From positions 186,001 through 250,000 of the forward strand of contig NZ_JBPGNY010000003.1 in the NCBI RefSeq assembly GCF_051133435.1: DNA of 64,000 nucleotides. Reading direction: 5' to 3'. This document shows positions 30,667-38,673 of this stretch, piece by piece (within the stretch, counting starts at the first letter, position 1; every line of letters starts with the position of its first letter). The translations under genes and the position numbers were made by a program. This DNA is from JAAYAO01 sp051133435. Lineage in GTDB: Bacteria > Actinomycetota > Actinomycetes > Propionibacteriales > Propionibacteriaceae. The notes beneath the pieces were generated by a model. It searched no databases, had not been told where the DNA came from, and was given only the letters and a program-made list of their open reading frames with translations.

Positions 30667-32483
30667 GAAGCCTCCTGGTTCAGGTAGGTGGCCGCTGCTT
30701 GTTTCTCGGCCGTGGTGAGTGCCCAGCCCTGATCGTGTTCGGCCGCATCGATGGCGGCGGTGTCGTGCGCAGCGTCGAGGTCTGTGTCGAACTGGGTGTT
30801 GCTGGCCACCCGCTCGGCCAGCAGGATGCAGTGCAACCGCAGCCCCTCGGCGAGTTCGGGTGACAGGGGTTCGCGATGGTGGTGGGCGATGCGGTTGGCG
30901 AACTCTATTCCGGCCGAGACCAGGGCGATGAAGTCCGTCGAGTTGACCGCATGGGTCTCGCGGCGTGCCCCGGGGGCGGCGGCCACACCCAGATCCTTGA
31001 CGTGTTCTCGAAGAATGTCGTAGTCGCGTTCGGTGGGTACGGGCTTGATCACCGCGGTGGGCTTGCACAGGTTGAGCGGGAAGGTGGTGATCACCAGTTC
31101 GACCTCGGGGTCTTGGGAGCGTCGTGGCGCATCGAAGGTCGAACAGGTTCCCACCACGTCGATCTCCGGGACGGCGGTGGAGATCAGCATCGTGATCAGT
31201 CGGGAGTTGCCTCGTCCGGTAGCGCACACGACCAACGCGCGCACCGGGCCGACGTCGGCGCAGTGTTCGAAGGCGGTGGCGAAATGCACCACCAGGAAGG
31301 CCAGGTCGGGCTCGCTGAACGACACCCCCAGCGGCAGCAGATAGTCGTCGCAGGCGATCTTGACCGCCTCGTACACGGGTTGGTACTTCAGCTTGAGTTC
31401 ATCGAGCAGTGAATTCGGCTCGAGAATGTCGTACTTGTATTTGGTGATCCGGTCGCTGAGGTGGGCGATCAGCCCGGGCAACAGGGCGTGGTAGTTGAGC
31501 AGGTTGACGCCCAGTTCGGTGCCGACACGTTCGGCGATCCGCCGGGCCAAGGGGGCCACCTCGACGTCATCGGCATCCGACACGTCCAGGGGCATCAGCT
31601 TCGCCGACACCGCGATGGCTGCTTCCACGAAGAAGAAGTCGAACTCGTCGGTCGTCAGGTCCAAACCGGACAACTCGTCGAGGAAGGCGCTGCGCAAGGG
31701 AGCGGCTGCCACGTTCGGTGGTTGTGCCGACCTTTCCTCATCGCCGAGCAGTCGGCAGATCGCGAGCCTGAGCACCAACCCCGCGATGGCCGAGTCGCTC
31801 AGTTGGACGTTGAAGTCGGCCATGATGCGGTGGGTGATCCGATGGACGGCTTCCAGGGTCACCTCGATATACGGCCCGGCCTCGAGGACGTGTCGCAGTT
31901 CGGGTGACAGGACGGAGGGGTCGAGCTTCTTGCGTCCCGCCACCGCTGCCGAGCACCAGGCGAGGTCGTCGTTGGTCATCCGTGACCGCACGATGCGGTC
32001 CAGGCTGGCGCGGCGGGTGCGGATGTCGGTGTCGGCGATCAGCCCGGTCCGTCCTGGTTCGACGGTGATGCCGAAGGGCGTCAGCAGGGTCTGCACCGCC
32101 CGCAGGTCATTGGTCAGGGTGCTGCGGCTGACCCCGAAGAACTCCTGCAGTTCGGCCTTGGTCATCGGGCCGGTGCTCAGCAGGAGCTGCACCGCGCAGA
32201 GGTAGACCCGGGCTTCGTGGGAGGGGAATACCTGGGCCGACGCCAGCTTCTGCAGCAGGTCTGCGCGGGTGGAGTCGTCGACCTCGATGGCATGTCCCTG
32301 CCCCGGCACCGAGATCATCGTGGTTCCGTGCCGACCCAGCCAGCGGCGGATCGCCTGGATGTCGTACTTCGCCATCCGGTCACTGATCGCGTACTGCTCG
32401 GCGATCTGGCGGACGTGGATGGGCACCGACGACTGCAACATGTCGCTCAAGATGGCGTTCGATCTCTCCGACAATGCGGCCAT
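30663..32483 (-). CDS. PRD-containing transcriptional regulator (BglG/MtlR type)
   Basis: A 606-residue multidomain activator. Two helix-turn-helix parts come first (RQIAEQYAISDRMAKYDIQAIRRWL and KAELQEFFGVSRSTLTNDLRAV), then two PRDs around residues 190-400. After these comes a IIB-like domain with VVCATGRGNSR and a C-terminal helical domain that again looks PRD-like. Such proteins sense PTS phosphorylation and switch on sugar operons. It is the first gene of the operon; ATG 32483 has GGGGGAGG 8 nt upstream. No PTS EII genes are present here, so its signal may be the SFCGS/DUF4312 proteins or the general PTS. Confidence 0.82.
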   Translation of the reverse strand: MAALSERSNAILSDMLQSSVPIHVRQIAEQYAISDRMAKYDIQAIRRWLGRHGTTMISVPGQGHAIEVDDSTRADLLQKLASAQVFPSHEARVYLCAVQLLLSTGPMTKAELQEFFGVSRSTLTNDLRAVQTLLTPFGITVEPGRTGLIADTDIRTRRASLDRIVRSRMTNDDLAWCSAAVAGRKKLDPSVLSPELRHVLEAGPYIEVTLEAVHRITHRIMADFNVQLSDSAIAGLVLRLAICRLLGDEERSAQPPNVAAAPLRSAFLDELSGLDLTTDEFDFFFVEAAIAVSAKLMPLDVSDADDVEVAPLARRIAERVGTELGVNLLNYHALLPGLIAHLSDRITKYKYDILEPNSLLDELKLKYQPVYEAVKIACDDYLLPLGVSFSEPDLAFLVVHFATAFEHCADVGPVRALVVCATGRGNSRLITMLISTAVPEIDVVGTCSTFDAPRRSQDPEVELVITTFPLNLCKPTAVIKPVPTERDYDILREHVKDLGVAAAPGARRETHAVNSTDFIALVSAGIEFANRIAHHHREPLSPELAEGLRLHCILLAERVASNTQFDTDLDAAHDTAAIDAAEHDQGWALTTAEKQAAATYLNQEAS

Positions 32484-32711
32484 CACGAACACCTCCCCCG
32501 GGTAGGACTTCACTCGACGATAGGTTCCGTCCGGGAAGGGCGGTAGATGGAAGGTGTTGCCCTGCAGCGGGGCAATGCATTGAACTCGCTACCTGCCCCA
32601 GCGGCGCCCCACGGTCTTTGTCCACAGCCCTGCGGGCCGGACGTGAGTGGACTTTCCACAGCCTTGGCCGATCGAGGGAATTCCCGTCGTGCGCGTACCA
32701 CCGTGAAGGGT

Positions 32712-33326
32712 ATGAACACTTCTTGGTGGCGCTCGGTGACCCGGGCGGTGAGTTGGCATCGCCGACGGTTGGCGGCGGTTGCGGCCGCGGTGGCCGTGGG
32801 CGCGACGATCATGGCCGTGCGTCCGGCGCCGGCCCCGACGGTTCCGGTCGTCGTGGCGGCAGCCGATCTGCCCAGTGGCGTGACGGTGAGCGACGAGCAC
32901 TTGACGGTGGCGCGGTGGCCGGCCGGCACGGTTCCGGATCGGGCGGTCACCGATCCCACGGCGGTGCACGGACGGCTGGTCGCGGCCCCGCTGACCAAGG
33001 GCAGTCCGCTGACCGAGGCCAGTGTGATCACCCCGCACACTGGTGCAGCCGGACGAGTTTTGGTGCCGATCACGCTGGCCGATCGTTCGGTGCTGTCGGT
33101 ATTGCGGGTCGGTGATCGGATCGATCTGTTGGCGGCCGGGCCAGAGGGCCCGATCACGGTGGCGACCTCGGCGCGGGTGGCGGCCCTGCCGCACCAGGAT
33201 TCCGCCGGTGGTGGATTGTTCGAGTCGGACGGGGCCGGTTCCCCACTGTTGGTGGAAGTGAGCGAGTCGGAGGCGCCACGACTCGCCGGAGTGCCCGGAT
33301 CAAACCTATCTGTGGTGTTGCGCTAG
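32712..33326 (+). CDS. SAF-domain (CpaB-like) membrane-anchored protein
   Basis: A 204-residue protein with an N-terminal membrane helix (RRRLAAVAAAVAVGATIMAV) followed by an SAF domain: VVVAAADLPSGVTVSDEHLTV and GRLVAAPLTKGSPLT. This architecture occurs in CpaB/RcpC of Flp pilus systems, but no other pilus gene is nearby, so its role is open. GAAGGG precedes ATG 32712. The next gene, mscL, starts 62 nt downstream. Confidence 0.75.
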   Translation: MNTSWWRSVTRAVSWHRRRLAAVAAAVAVGATIMAVRPAPAPTVPVVVAAADLPSGVTVSDEHLTVARWPAGTVPDRAVTDPTAVHGRLVAAPLTKGSPLTEASVITPHTGAAGRVLVPITLADRSVLSVLRVGDRIDLLAAGPEGPITVATSARVAALPHQDSAGGGLFESDGAGSPLLVEVSESEAPRLAGVPGSNLSVVLR

Positions 33327-33388
33327 TTTTTCTCATGGCGCAACCACACCGGAGCCCTTGGCGGGCACGCGCCGGAAGGAGAAACGCA

Positions 33389-33748
33389 ATGAGTGGTTTC
33401 AAAGAGTTCCTGATGCGCGGCAATCTGGTCGAACTGGCCGTCGCCGTCATCATCGGCACCGTCTTCGCCGCAGTCGTCGAGCAGTTCACCGCCGTGCTGA
33501 TGGGCTTCATCGGCAAGATCGGCGGCCAGCCCGACTTCAGCGCCGTCACCCTGCTCGGGGTCAACATCGGCCATTTCATCAACGCCATGATCACCTTCCT
33601 GATCACGGCCGCGGTGGTGTACTTCTTCGTCGTCAAGCCCTACAACGCGATGCGCGACCGCTTCAAGAAGAAGGACGAACCGGCTGCTGCCACCTCCGAG
33701 GAACTCCTCACCGAGATCCGCGACCTGCTGCAGAACCGTCAGGTCTGA
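33389..33748 (+). CDS. mscL: Large-conductance mechanosensitive channel MscL
   Basis: Pentameric channel subunit of 119 residues that releases solutes on hypo-osmotic shock. It has the N-terminal amphipathic FKEFLMRGNLVELAVAVIIG start of helix 1, the pore-lining AAVVEQF region, helix 2 (INAMITFLITAAVVYFFVV) and the C-terminal helix EELLTEIRDLL. GGAAGGAG precedes the ATG. Confidence 0.95.
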   Translation: MSGFKEFLMRGNLVELAVAVIIGTVFAAVVEQFTAVLMGFIGKIGGQPDFSAVTLLGVNIGHFINAMITFLITAAVVYFFVVKPYNAMRDRFKKKDEPAAATSEELLTEIRDLLQNRQV

Positions 33749-33792
33749 GTCGGACCTCTCCGGGCTCCGACGTCGTAGCCCCGTCAAGGCCT

Positions 33793-33829
33793 CCGAGGCC
33801 CTCGCCCCACACCGGGGTGGGGGCCTCGG
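33793..33829. terminator. Bidirectional terminator hairpin
   Basis: CCGAGGCC (33793-33800) pairs with GGCCTCGG (33822-33829), with further C-rich/G-rich pairing inside the loop. It lies between mscL and the convergent small gene that starts at 33871, so it can serve both, although the T-tract is short. Confidence 0.6.
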
Positions 33830-33870
33830 TTCCATTCACCCGGCAGAACGGCCCCGACGAACGCGCCGGT

Positions 33871-34248
33871 TCAACTCCAGTGCGGTGGCACATCGGCGGC
33901 CAGGCGACGCTCCTCGGCGGTGAGCGGACGGGCCGGCGCGGGCCCGGCATGCTGCCAGGCATGAACGTCCAGATGGTCGGTGACCTGTCGCAGCACCGAG
34001 ATGAACTGGGCAGCCCCGATCCCCGGGCGTCGCTCGGCCGGTACCCCGAAGGGCCACGGCAGTTCGGCGGCCTGCCGCTCGGCGACCAACCGGGCCAACC
34101 GCTGCCGGTCGAAACCCGCCGCGGTCAGGGCCGCACCGACCTCGTGTGGGGTCGGGGGCGGCCCGGGGTGTGACTGCTCCGGGTCGGGGCCGGGGTCGTC
34201 GAGTTCGTGGCCGGTCAGGGCCAACCCGAGGGCGGCGTACCAGCCCAT
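33871..34248 (-). CDS. Hypothetical protein downstream of UDPGP gene
   Basis: I do not recognise this 125-residue protein. It is soluble, Pro/Ala-rich, with two helical patches (TPHEVGAALTAAGFDRQRLARLVAERQ and GAAQFISVLRQVTDHLDVHAW). Its ATG overlaps the stop of the upstream pyrophosphorylase gene (TGATG), which supports real, coupled translation. Confidence 0.6.
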   Translation of the reverse strand: MGWYAALGLALTGHELDDPGPDPEQSHPGPPPTPHEVGAALTAAGFDRQRLARLVAERQAAELPWPFGVPAERRPGIGAAQFISVLRQVTDHLDVHAWQHAGPAPARPLTAEERRLAADVPPHWS

Positions 34249-35651
34249 CAGCCCTCGATCACCGTGCCCGCCGGCAGGCTGTGCGGCTGCCCCGGTTCGG
34301 CATCGGGCACCCGATCCTCGTCCAGCACCGCATCACCCACGCAGGTCACCTCGGCCCCGAAGGTCCAGTCGCCACGCACGGTGAGGCTGTCGGCGGCCCG
34401 CAAGGATGGTGCTCCGGCGGGGAACCGGGCATCGAAGTCGGCGATCGTCTTGTAGAACCGGTCGTCCAGGTTCACCACCGGATCGACCTGACGAACCGCC
34501 TCCAGCGACCCGTCCTCCACCAGTTCGTAAGCGTCGGAGCGCGCCAGCAAGAGGTCGCCGGTGGTCTTCACCGGCCGGAACCGTCGTCGATCCACCGCGA
34601 TCGCGGTTGCCCCGGGGAACACCTCGATCGCCGCACCCATTGCGGTTTCGATCTGGAACACCTCGGGGGAATCCGGATCGGTCGGGTCGACCCGCTTGGT
34701 GTTGCGGATCAACGGCAGGCCGAGCACGCCCTTGCGTTCGGTCAAGATGGTGTGCAGGGCCCGCAGGTCGAACCACAGGCTGTTGGTGTTGAACCACCGG
34801 TGCCGGTCGTGATCGGTGAAGGTGTCCAGGTCCTCGTCGGGGGTCTGGGCGACCTCGCGCAGCACGATCTGGCCGTCGCTGCGACGCACGGCGAGATGGC
34901 CGCCCTTGCGGTCGGCGACGGTGCGGCGGCACACCTCCATCGCGAAGGGCGCCCCGGAACGGGCGAACCATCCGGCCAGGCGGGCATCGGGGGTGGCGCC
35001 GAGGTTGTCGGCATTCGACACCGAGGCGTAGCGGTAGCCCTGCTCCAACAACGTGTCCAGCAGACCCGAGGCCAACAGCGCCGGATACAGGTCGCCGTGC
35101 CCGGGCGGACACCATTCGAGGGATTCATCGGCCGGCCATGACACCGGCATGAGGTCGTCGGTGCGGATCTTCGGCTCCTGGCTCTGCAGGAAATCCAGCG
35201 GCAGCCCGGACACCTCCAGACCCGGGTGGGCGCGCAACGCGGCCAGCGAATCGTCCCGGGTGCGGAAGGAGTTCATCAGCACCAGCGGCAGTGCCACGTC
35301 GTGGCGTTCCCGGGCGGCTTCGACCTGTTCGGCGATCAGGTCGAGGAAGGTCTTACCCTCCCGCACCGGCAGCAGGGACTTCGCCCGGGTCATGCCCATC
35401 GAGGTGCCCAGTCCGCCGTTGAGTTTGATCATCACGGTGCGCGAGAGGGCGTCGCGGGCGTCGGCGTCGTCGACCTCGACCTCGTCGAGGTGCACCGGAT
35501 CGGGCAGCGGCTCGATGTCGGCCTCGGGCATCATCCCGGTTTCACCGGCCTCGAGGGCTCGGTAGTAGTGCGAGAAGACCTCGATCGCCGTGGCGTCCAC
35601 ACCCGCCTCGGACATCTTGCGTTGGGCATGACGAAGACCGGAGCTGCTCAT
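34248..35651 (-). CDS. UTP--glucose-1-phosphate uridylyltransferase (UDPGP type)
   Basis: Eukaryotic-type UDP-glucose pyrophosphorylase of 467 residues, making UDP-glucose from UTP and glucose-1-phosphate. It has the nucleotide-binding motif KLNGGLGTSMGM (about residues 76-87), NADNLGATPD, and RFYKTIADFDARFP in the C-terminal part. It is unrelated to the short bacterial GalU. This family occurs in Propionibacteriaceae, bifidobacteria and other actinobacteria. Confidence 0.9.
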   Translation of the reverse strand: MSSSGLRHAQRKMSEAGVDATAIEVFSHYYRALEAGETGMMPEADIEPLPDPVHLDEVEVDDADARDALSRTVMIKLNGGLGTSMGMTRAKSLLPVREGKTFLDLIAEQVEAARERHDVALPLVLMNSFRTRDDSLAALRAHPGLEVSGLPLDFLQSQEPKIRTDDLMPVSWPADESLEWCPPGHGDLYPALLASGLLDTLLEQGYRYASVSNADNLGATPDARLAGWFARSGAPFAMEVCRRTVADRKGGHLAVRRSDGQIVLREVAQTPDEDLDTFTDHDRHRWFNTNSLWFDLRALHTILTERKGVLGLPLIRNTKRVDPTDPDSPEVFQIETAMGAAIEVFPGATAIAVDRRRFRPVKTTGDLLLARSDAYELVEDGSLEAVRQVDPVVNLDDRFYKTIADFDARFPAGAPSLRAADSLTVRGDWTFGAEVTCVGDAVLDEDRVPDAEPGQPHSLPAGTVIEG

Positions 35652-35732
35652 GGATCGATCCTACGTGAGCGCTTCTGGCGGCCATCGACCCCGCCCGGGG
35701 CCCGGGTTGGCGGGCGGGATTACGCTACCTGC

Positions 35733-36212
35733 GTGAACAAGACCGTGGCCGAACGACTGGTGGTGCGCCCCAACCACCGGGTGTGGGTATCCGCATGGGC
35801 ACCCGAACTGGGCCGGCGACTGTTGTCGCCGTTGCCCTCGGGGGCGATCTTCGTCGATGACCTGTCACCCGAGGTGGACGTGGCCGTGCTGTTCATCAAC
35901 AGCCGCGCCGAGTTCGATGCCATCTGGTTGGCCCAGTCCGAGCCTCTGGCCGAACGTCCGGCGGTGTGGGTCTGTTACCCCACCGCCAAGGCACAGTCGG
36001 GGAAGAAAACGATCACCGGCGATGGGCTCTGGGCCGCGCTGACCCCGTTCGCCTGGCGTCCGGTCTCGACGGTGGAACTGGACGCCAACTGGTCGGCGGC
36101 GCTGGTGCGTCCGATGAACCGGGCCGAATTGTCCGCGGCCGAACCGGACAAGTTGATCGCGGGCAATCGCAAGGCCATCGCGGCGGTGCTGGAAGCAGAT
36201 TCCAGCTCCTAG
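35733..36212 (+). CDS. DUF3052-like hypothetical protein
   Basis: A 159-residue protein starting at GTG 35733. TACGCT lies 7 nt before the start, suggesting a leaderless transcript; the open frame further upstream is antisense to the UDPGP gene and is ignored. The order of beta strands and the WVCYPTAKAQSGKKTITGDGLWAAL block resemble the DUF3052 family, but I am not certain. It lies divergent from the UDPGP gene. Confidence 0.6.
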   Translation: MNKTVAERLVVRPNHRVWVSAWAPELGRRLLSPLPSGAIFVDDLSPEVDVAVLFINSRAEFDAIWLAQSEPLAERPAVWVCYPTAKAQSGKKTITGDGLWAALTPFAWRPVSTVELDANWSAALVRPMNRAELSAAEPDKLIAGNRKAIAAVLEADSSS

Positions 36213-36270
36213 TGCGAGCAGATCCAACGCCACGCCGGATCAGTGGGTGTGGCAGGTCTGGTGCTCACCG

Positions 36271-37398
36271 TCACGGAGCGCCCGTGCCCAGGTACTGCTG
36301 AATCCACTCGGCCGGGAGATCGCTGGTTCTGGCAACGTCGAGAACAACGTTGGCCATCAATTGGTTGCCCTCGACCCGGGCGCGGCACACCGCCAGTTGG
36401 CCTCGCTCGGCCAGACCTCGGACGACGGGCAGCATCTGCTCCGAGGTTCCCGAGGTCAACTGGCCGACCCGCTCCCCCAGGCACCGCACTTCGACGACAG
36501 CTTTGCTCCCGCTCTGCTGCTCGTGCAGCGTGACCGCGATGGACCGGCTGGGTTGCCCATCCAGTAGGCCCACCACGGTCTCCAAGTGCTTCTCCTCGCC
36601 GGTGACCTGGTACTTCCGGCCCCCGGGCAGGACGACGTGGGGTTGGTTCGGCACACCCGCCGGTGGGAACACGTCCTCGGGTGCGGGCAGCCGGATCGTG
36701 GCACGGGCGAAGATGCGATCTTCCTCACGAGCCCACAGACGCACGGGGACGGCCAGTCCGGCGCCGCTGCGGGCGAGCCGTGTCAGCACCGAACCGTAAT
36801 CGGCCACGGTGTGTTCGGGCAGACGCCCGACCGGGAATCCGTTCACCAGCACAACGGGAGGTTGACGGGTATCGGTCACCAACACCCCACCCAACTCATC
36901 GAGTTCGGTCCCGTACGACGTCAAGGAGGCACCGACGGTACGGAAGACCTCCCGGATCGCCTCGCCGAAGGCCCGTTCCTCGTCCAACTCGATGCGCACG
37001 GGTCGGCGACCCCACGGGGCGTACACGGTCATCGGCGCCGGCGGGACGATGGGCCAGCGGTGGCGGGACGGCAGCAACCACACATACGCGGTGCGTTTGT
37101 CGTGGATGCGACCGGGCGCGATGATCGTCGGCTGCCTGTCGGCGTCCATATCGATCGCGTACCGGGCAGCATGTTCCCGAGGCAGGTACCCAACTTTTCG
37201 GTTGTCCACGTACACAGCGATCGCGTTGCGGTCGTACTGGTTGCCGGGTTCGCGAACAAGATGAAAGGTGACGCGCCCCGACTTGCGTGGGAGCCCTGCC
37301 CAGTACTCCACTCCGACAACCTGGATGGGCTTCGAGCCGGCCGGCCAGGGCGCTTCCGGTTGACGTGACCGCCCGAAGAGCCAATCGAAGAAGCCCAC
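36271..37398 (-). CDS. HIRAN-domain protein
   Basis: A 375-residue protein with an N-terminal HIRAN-like domain (about residues 25-80): VVGVEYWAGLPRKSGRVTF, LVREPGNQYDRNAIAVYV and KVGYLPREHA. HIRAN domains bind DNA 3' ends in eukaryotic helicases, but stand-alone bacterial versions have no known role. The remaining 290 residues look like repeated beta-rich modules; the later block VTGEEKHLETVVGLL may be a second degenerate copy. There is no helicase domain. Confidence 0.7.
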   Translation of the reverse strand: MGFFDWLFGRSRQPEAPWPAGSKPIQVVGVEYWAGLPRKSGRVTFHLVREPGNQYDRNAIAVYVDNRKVGYLPREHAARYAIDMDADRQPTIIAPGRIHDKRTAYVWLLPSRHRWPIVPPAPMTVYAPWGRRPVRIELDEERAFGEAIREVFRTVGASLTSYGTELDELGGVLVTDTRQPPVVLVNGFPVGRLPEHTVADYGSVLTRLARSGAGLAVPVRLWAREEDRIFARATIRLPAPEDVFPPAGVPNQPHVVLPGGRKYQVTGEEKHLETVVGLLDGQPSRSIAVTLHEQQSGSKAVVEVRCLGERVGQLTSGTSEQMLPVVRGLAERGQLAVCRARVEGNQLMANVVLDVARTSDLPAEWIQQYLGTGAP

Positions 37399-37455
37399 GC
37401 CGGATCATCCTCTCCACAGGGGCGCACCACCCCGACGCCCAGCCACTCGCGATGG

Positions 37456-37528
37456 CGGCCCCAGCAAGATTCGAACTTGCGACACATGGTTTAGGAAACC
37501 ACTGCTCTATCCCCTGAGCTATGGGGCC
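37456..37528 (-). tRNA. tRNA-Arg (anticodon CCT)
   Basis: A 73-nt cloverleaf: acceptor GGCCCCA/TGGGGCC, D-arm GCTC/GAGC, anticodon stem GTGGT/ACCAT with loop TTCCTAA, T-arm GCAAG-TTCGAAT-CTTGC and discriminator G. It reads AGG codons, rare in this high-GC genome. CCA is not encoded. Confidence 0.95.
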
Positions 37529-37679
37529 ATGTCGTGTCACGACAGCATCCAAGGGTAATGCCCTTCGCCCGTTGATGCCGAATGTGACTCCGGTCGCACC
37601 GGTGGCTCGGTCAACCCGACGACAGCAAATCAAAGGTCACGTTTCGGACGCGAAATGTCCACCGCAGCGGGCAATCCCG

Positions 37680-37792
37680 TTGCGTTAACCGTGACTTCAA
37701 CTAGTATTTACCAAGAGAGCGGCGCCGACGTGTGTCTCCTGGGGGTGGGTAGACAGGCGTTTGAGCCCTTCGTCGTCGGCGCCCTCTCTTTT
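37680..37792 (+). ncRNA. Candidate small RNA with own promoter and terminator
   Basis: TTGCGT (37680-37685) and TAGTAT (37702-37707) are 16 nt apart and place a start near 37714. From there AGAGAG and GGCGCCGACG (37714-37730, one bulged C) pair with CGTCGGCGCC and CTCTCT (37774-37789), followed by TTTT. Inside are a TGTCT/AGACA hairpin (37733-37755) with a G-rich loop and a weaker GGC/GCC hairpin. The result would be a compact RNA of about 80 nt between tRNA-Arg and the methyltransferase gene, with no open frame in it. It does not match an RNA family I know. Confidence 0.5.
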
Positions 37793-37830
37793 ACCAGCCG
37801 CACTCCCTGACGGGGGCGCGGCTTTCGTCA

Positions 37831-38673
37831 TTATTTGACCGCTGCAAACCGCCGCATCGGCATCGGCAGTTCCACCGAACCACTCTTCGCGGCCTGCTTG
37901 TCCAGCCAGTCGATGGTCGCCTCCACCCGGTGCGATTTGACCTTCGGTAAATACAACGAGTGAACGAACCGTTCGGCGTCTCGCCGCTCATACACCGGGT
38001 AGCGGTACAACTCCCGCTTGCTCTCCAGCTTGCGCAGGCCGGCATCGGTGACCAACTTGGTCAGGCTGTAGCGCCGGTCGGTGTCCTGGGATCGCTTCGG
38101 CAGCCGCGGTTTGCCGCGCAGGTGGCCGTACATCCGGGCCATCATCTTCAGGTCGCGCATCGCCATCGGACGGTTCGTCGGCGCCAGTACCGCCAACATG
38201 CCGCCGGGACGCAACACCCGGGAGACCTCGGACATCAGCACCGGCAACGGACGGACGATGCTGAAGCTCATCACCGACACCACCACGTCCACCGATTCAC
38301 TGGCCAGGGGCAGTTTCAGCGGCGAGCCACACACCCACGAGCCCTGCCGGCCGATCGAGGTTTCGGCGAACCCGTCGGCGGCATCGGCCTCGGCACCTCG
38401 CTCGAAGGCCACCCGCAGTTCCGACATGGAGCGGTCGACCCCGATGATGGTGCGGTCGTCGGCGTCCAATTCGCGACCCAGCCGGCCCGAACCGCACGAC
38501 AGATCGAGGACGACCTTCGCCCGGGCGGACACCACCCGGGTCAGCCACCGGTAGGGCGTGGCCCCACCACTGGTTGCCCGGCTGAACACGTCCTCGAGAA
38601 TGCCGGGACGCGATTCGTGGAACTGCGCCAGATAACCGGACCAGTCGATCGGTCCACGTGGTGCCTTGCTCAT
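37831..38673 (-). CDS. Class I SAM-dependent methyltransferase
   Basis: A 280-residue methyltransferase of the UbiE/Methyltransf_11 type. Motif I is VVLDLSCGSGRLGREL, with the acidic motif II IIGVDRSMSEL, motif III-like SESVDVVVSVMSFSIV and EVSRVLRPGGMLAVLAP. The substrate is unknown. Its ATG overlaps the stop of the upstream hypothetical gene (ATGA), so the two are coupled. Confidence 0.82.
   Translation of the reverse strand: MSKAPRGPIDWSGYLAQFHESRPGILEDVFSRATSGGATPYRWLTRVVSARAKVVLDLSCGSGRLGRELDADDRTIIGVDRSMSELRVAFERGAEADAADGFAETSIGRQGSWVCGSPLKLPLASESVDVVVSVMSFSIVRPLPVLMSEVSRVLRPGGMLAVLAPTNRPMAMRDLKMMARMYGHLRGKPRLPKRSQDTDRRYSLTKLVTDAGLRKLESKRELYRYPVYERRDAERFVHSLYLPKVKSHRVEATIDWLDKQAAKSGSVELPMPMRRFAAVK

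Noticed and set aside
32618..32660. Two DnaA-box-like sequences (TTGTCCACA and CTTTCCACA)
   Set aside because: Only two boxes, no AT-rich region and no dnaA/dnaN nearby; chance or a minor regulatory role is more likely than an origin.
36896..37633. Open frame containing GPIAQGIEQWFPKPCVASSNLAGAA
   Set aside because: That peptide is the translation of the tRNA-Arg gene in a meaningless frame, a common annotation artefact.
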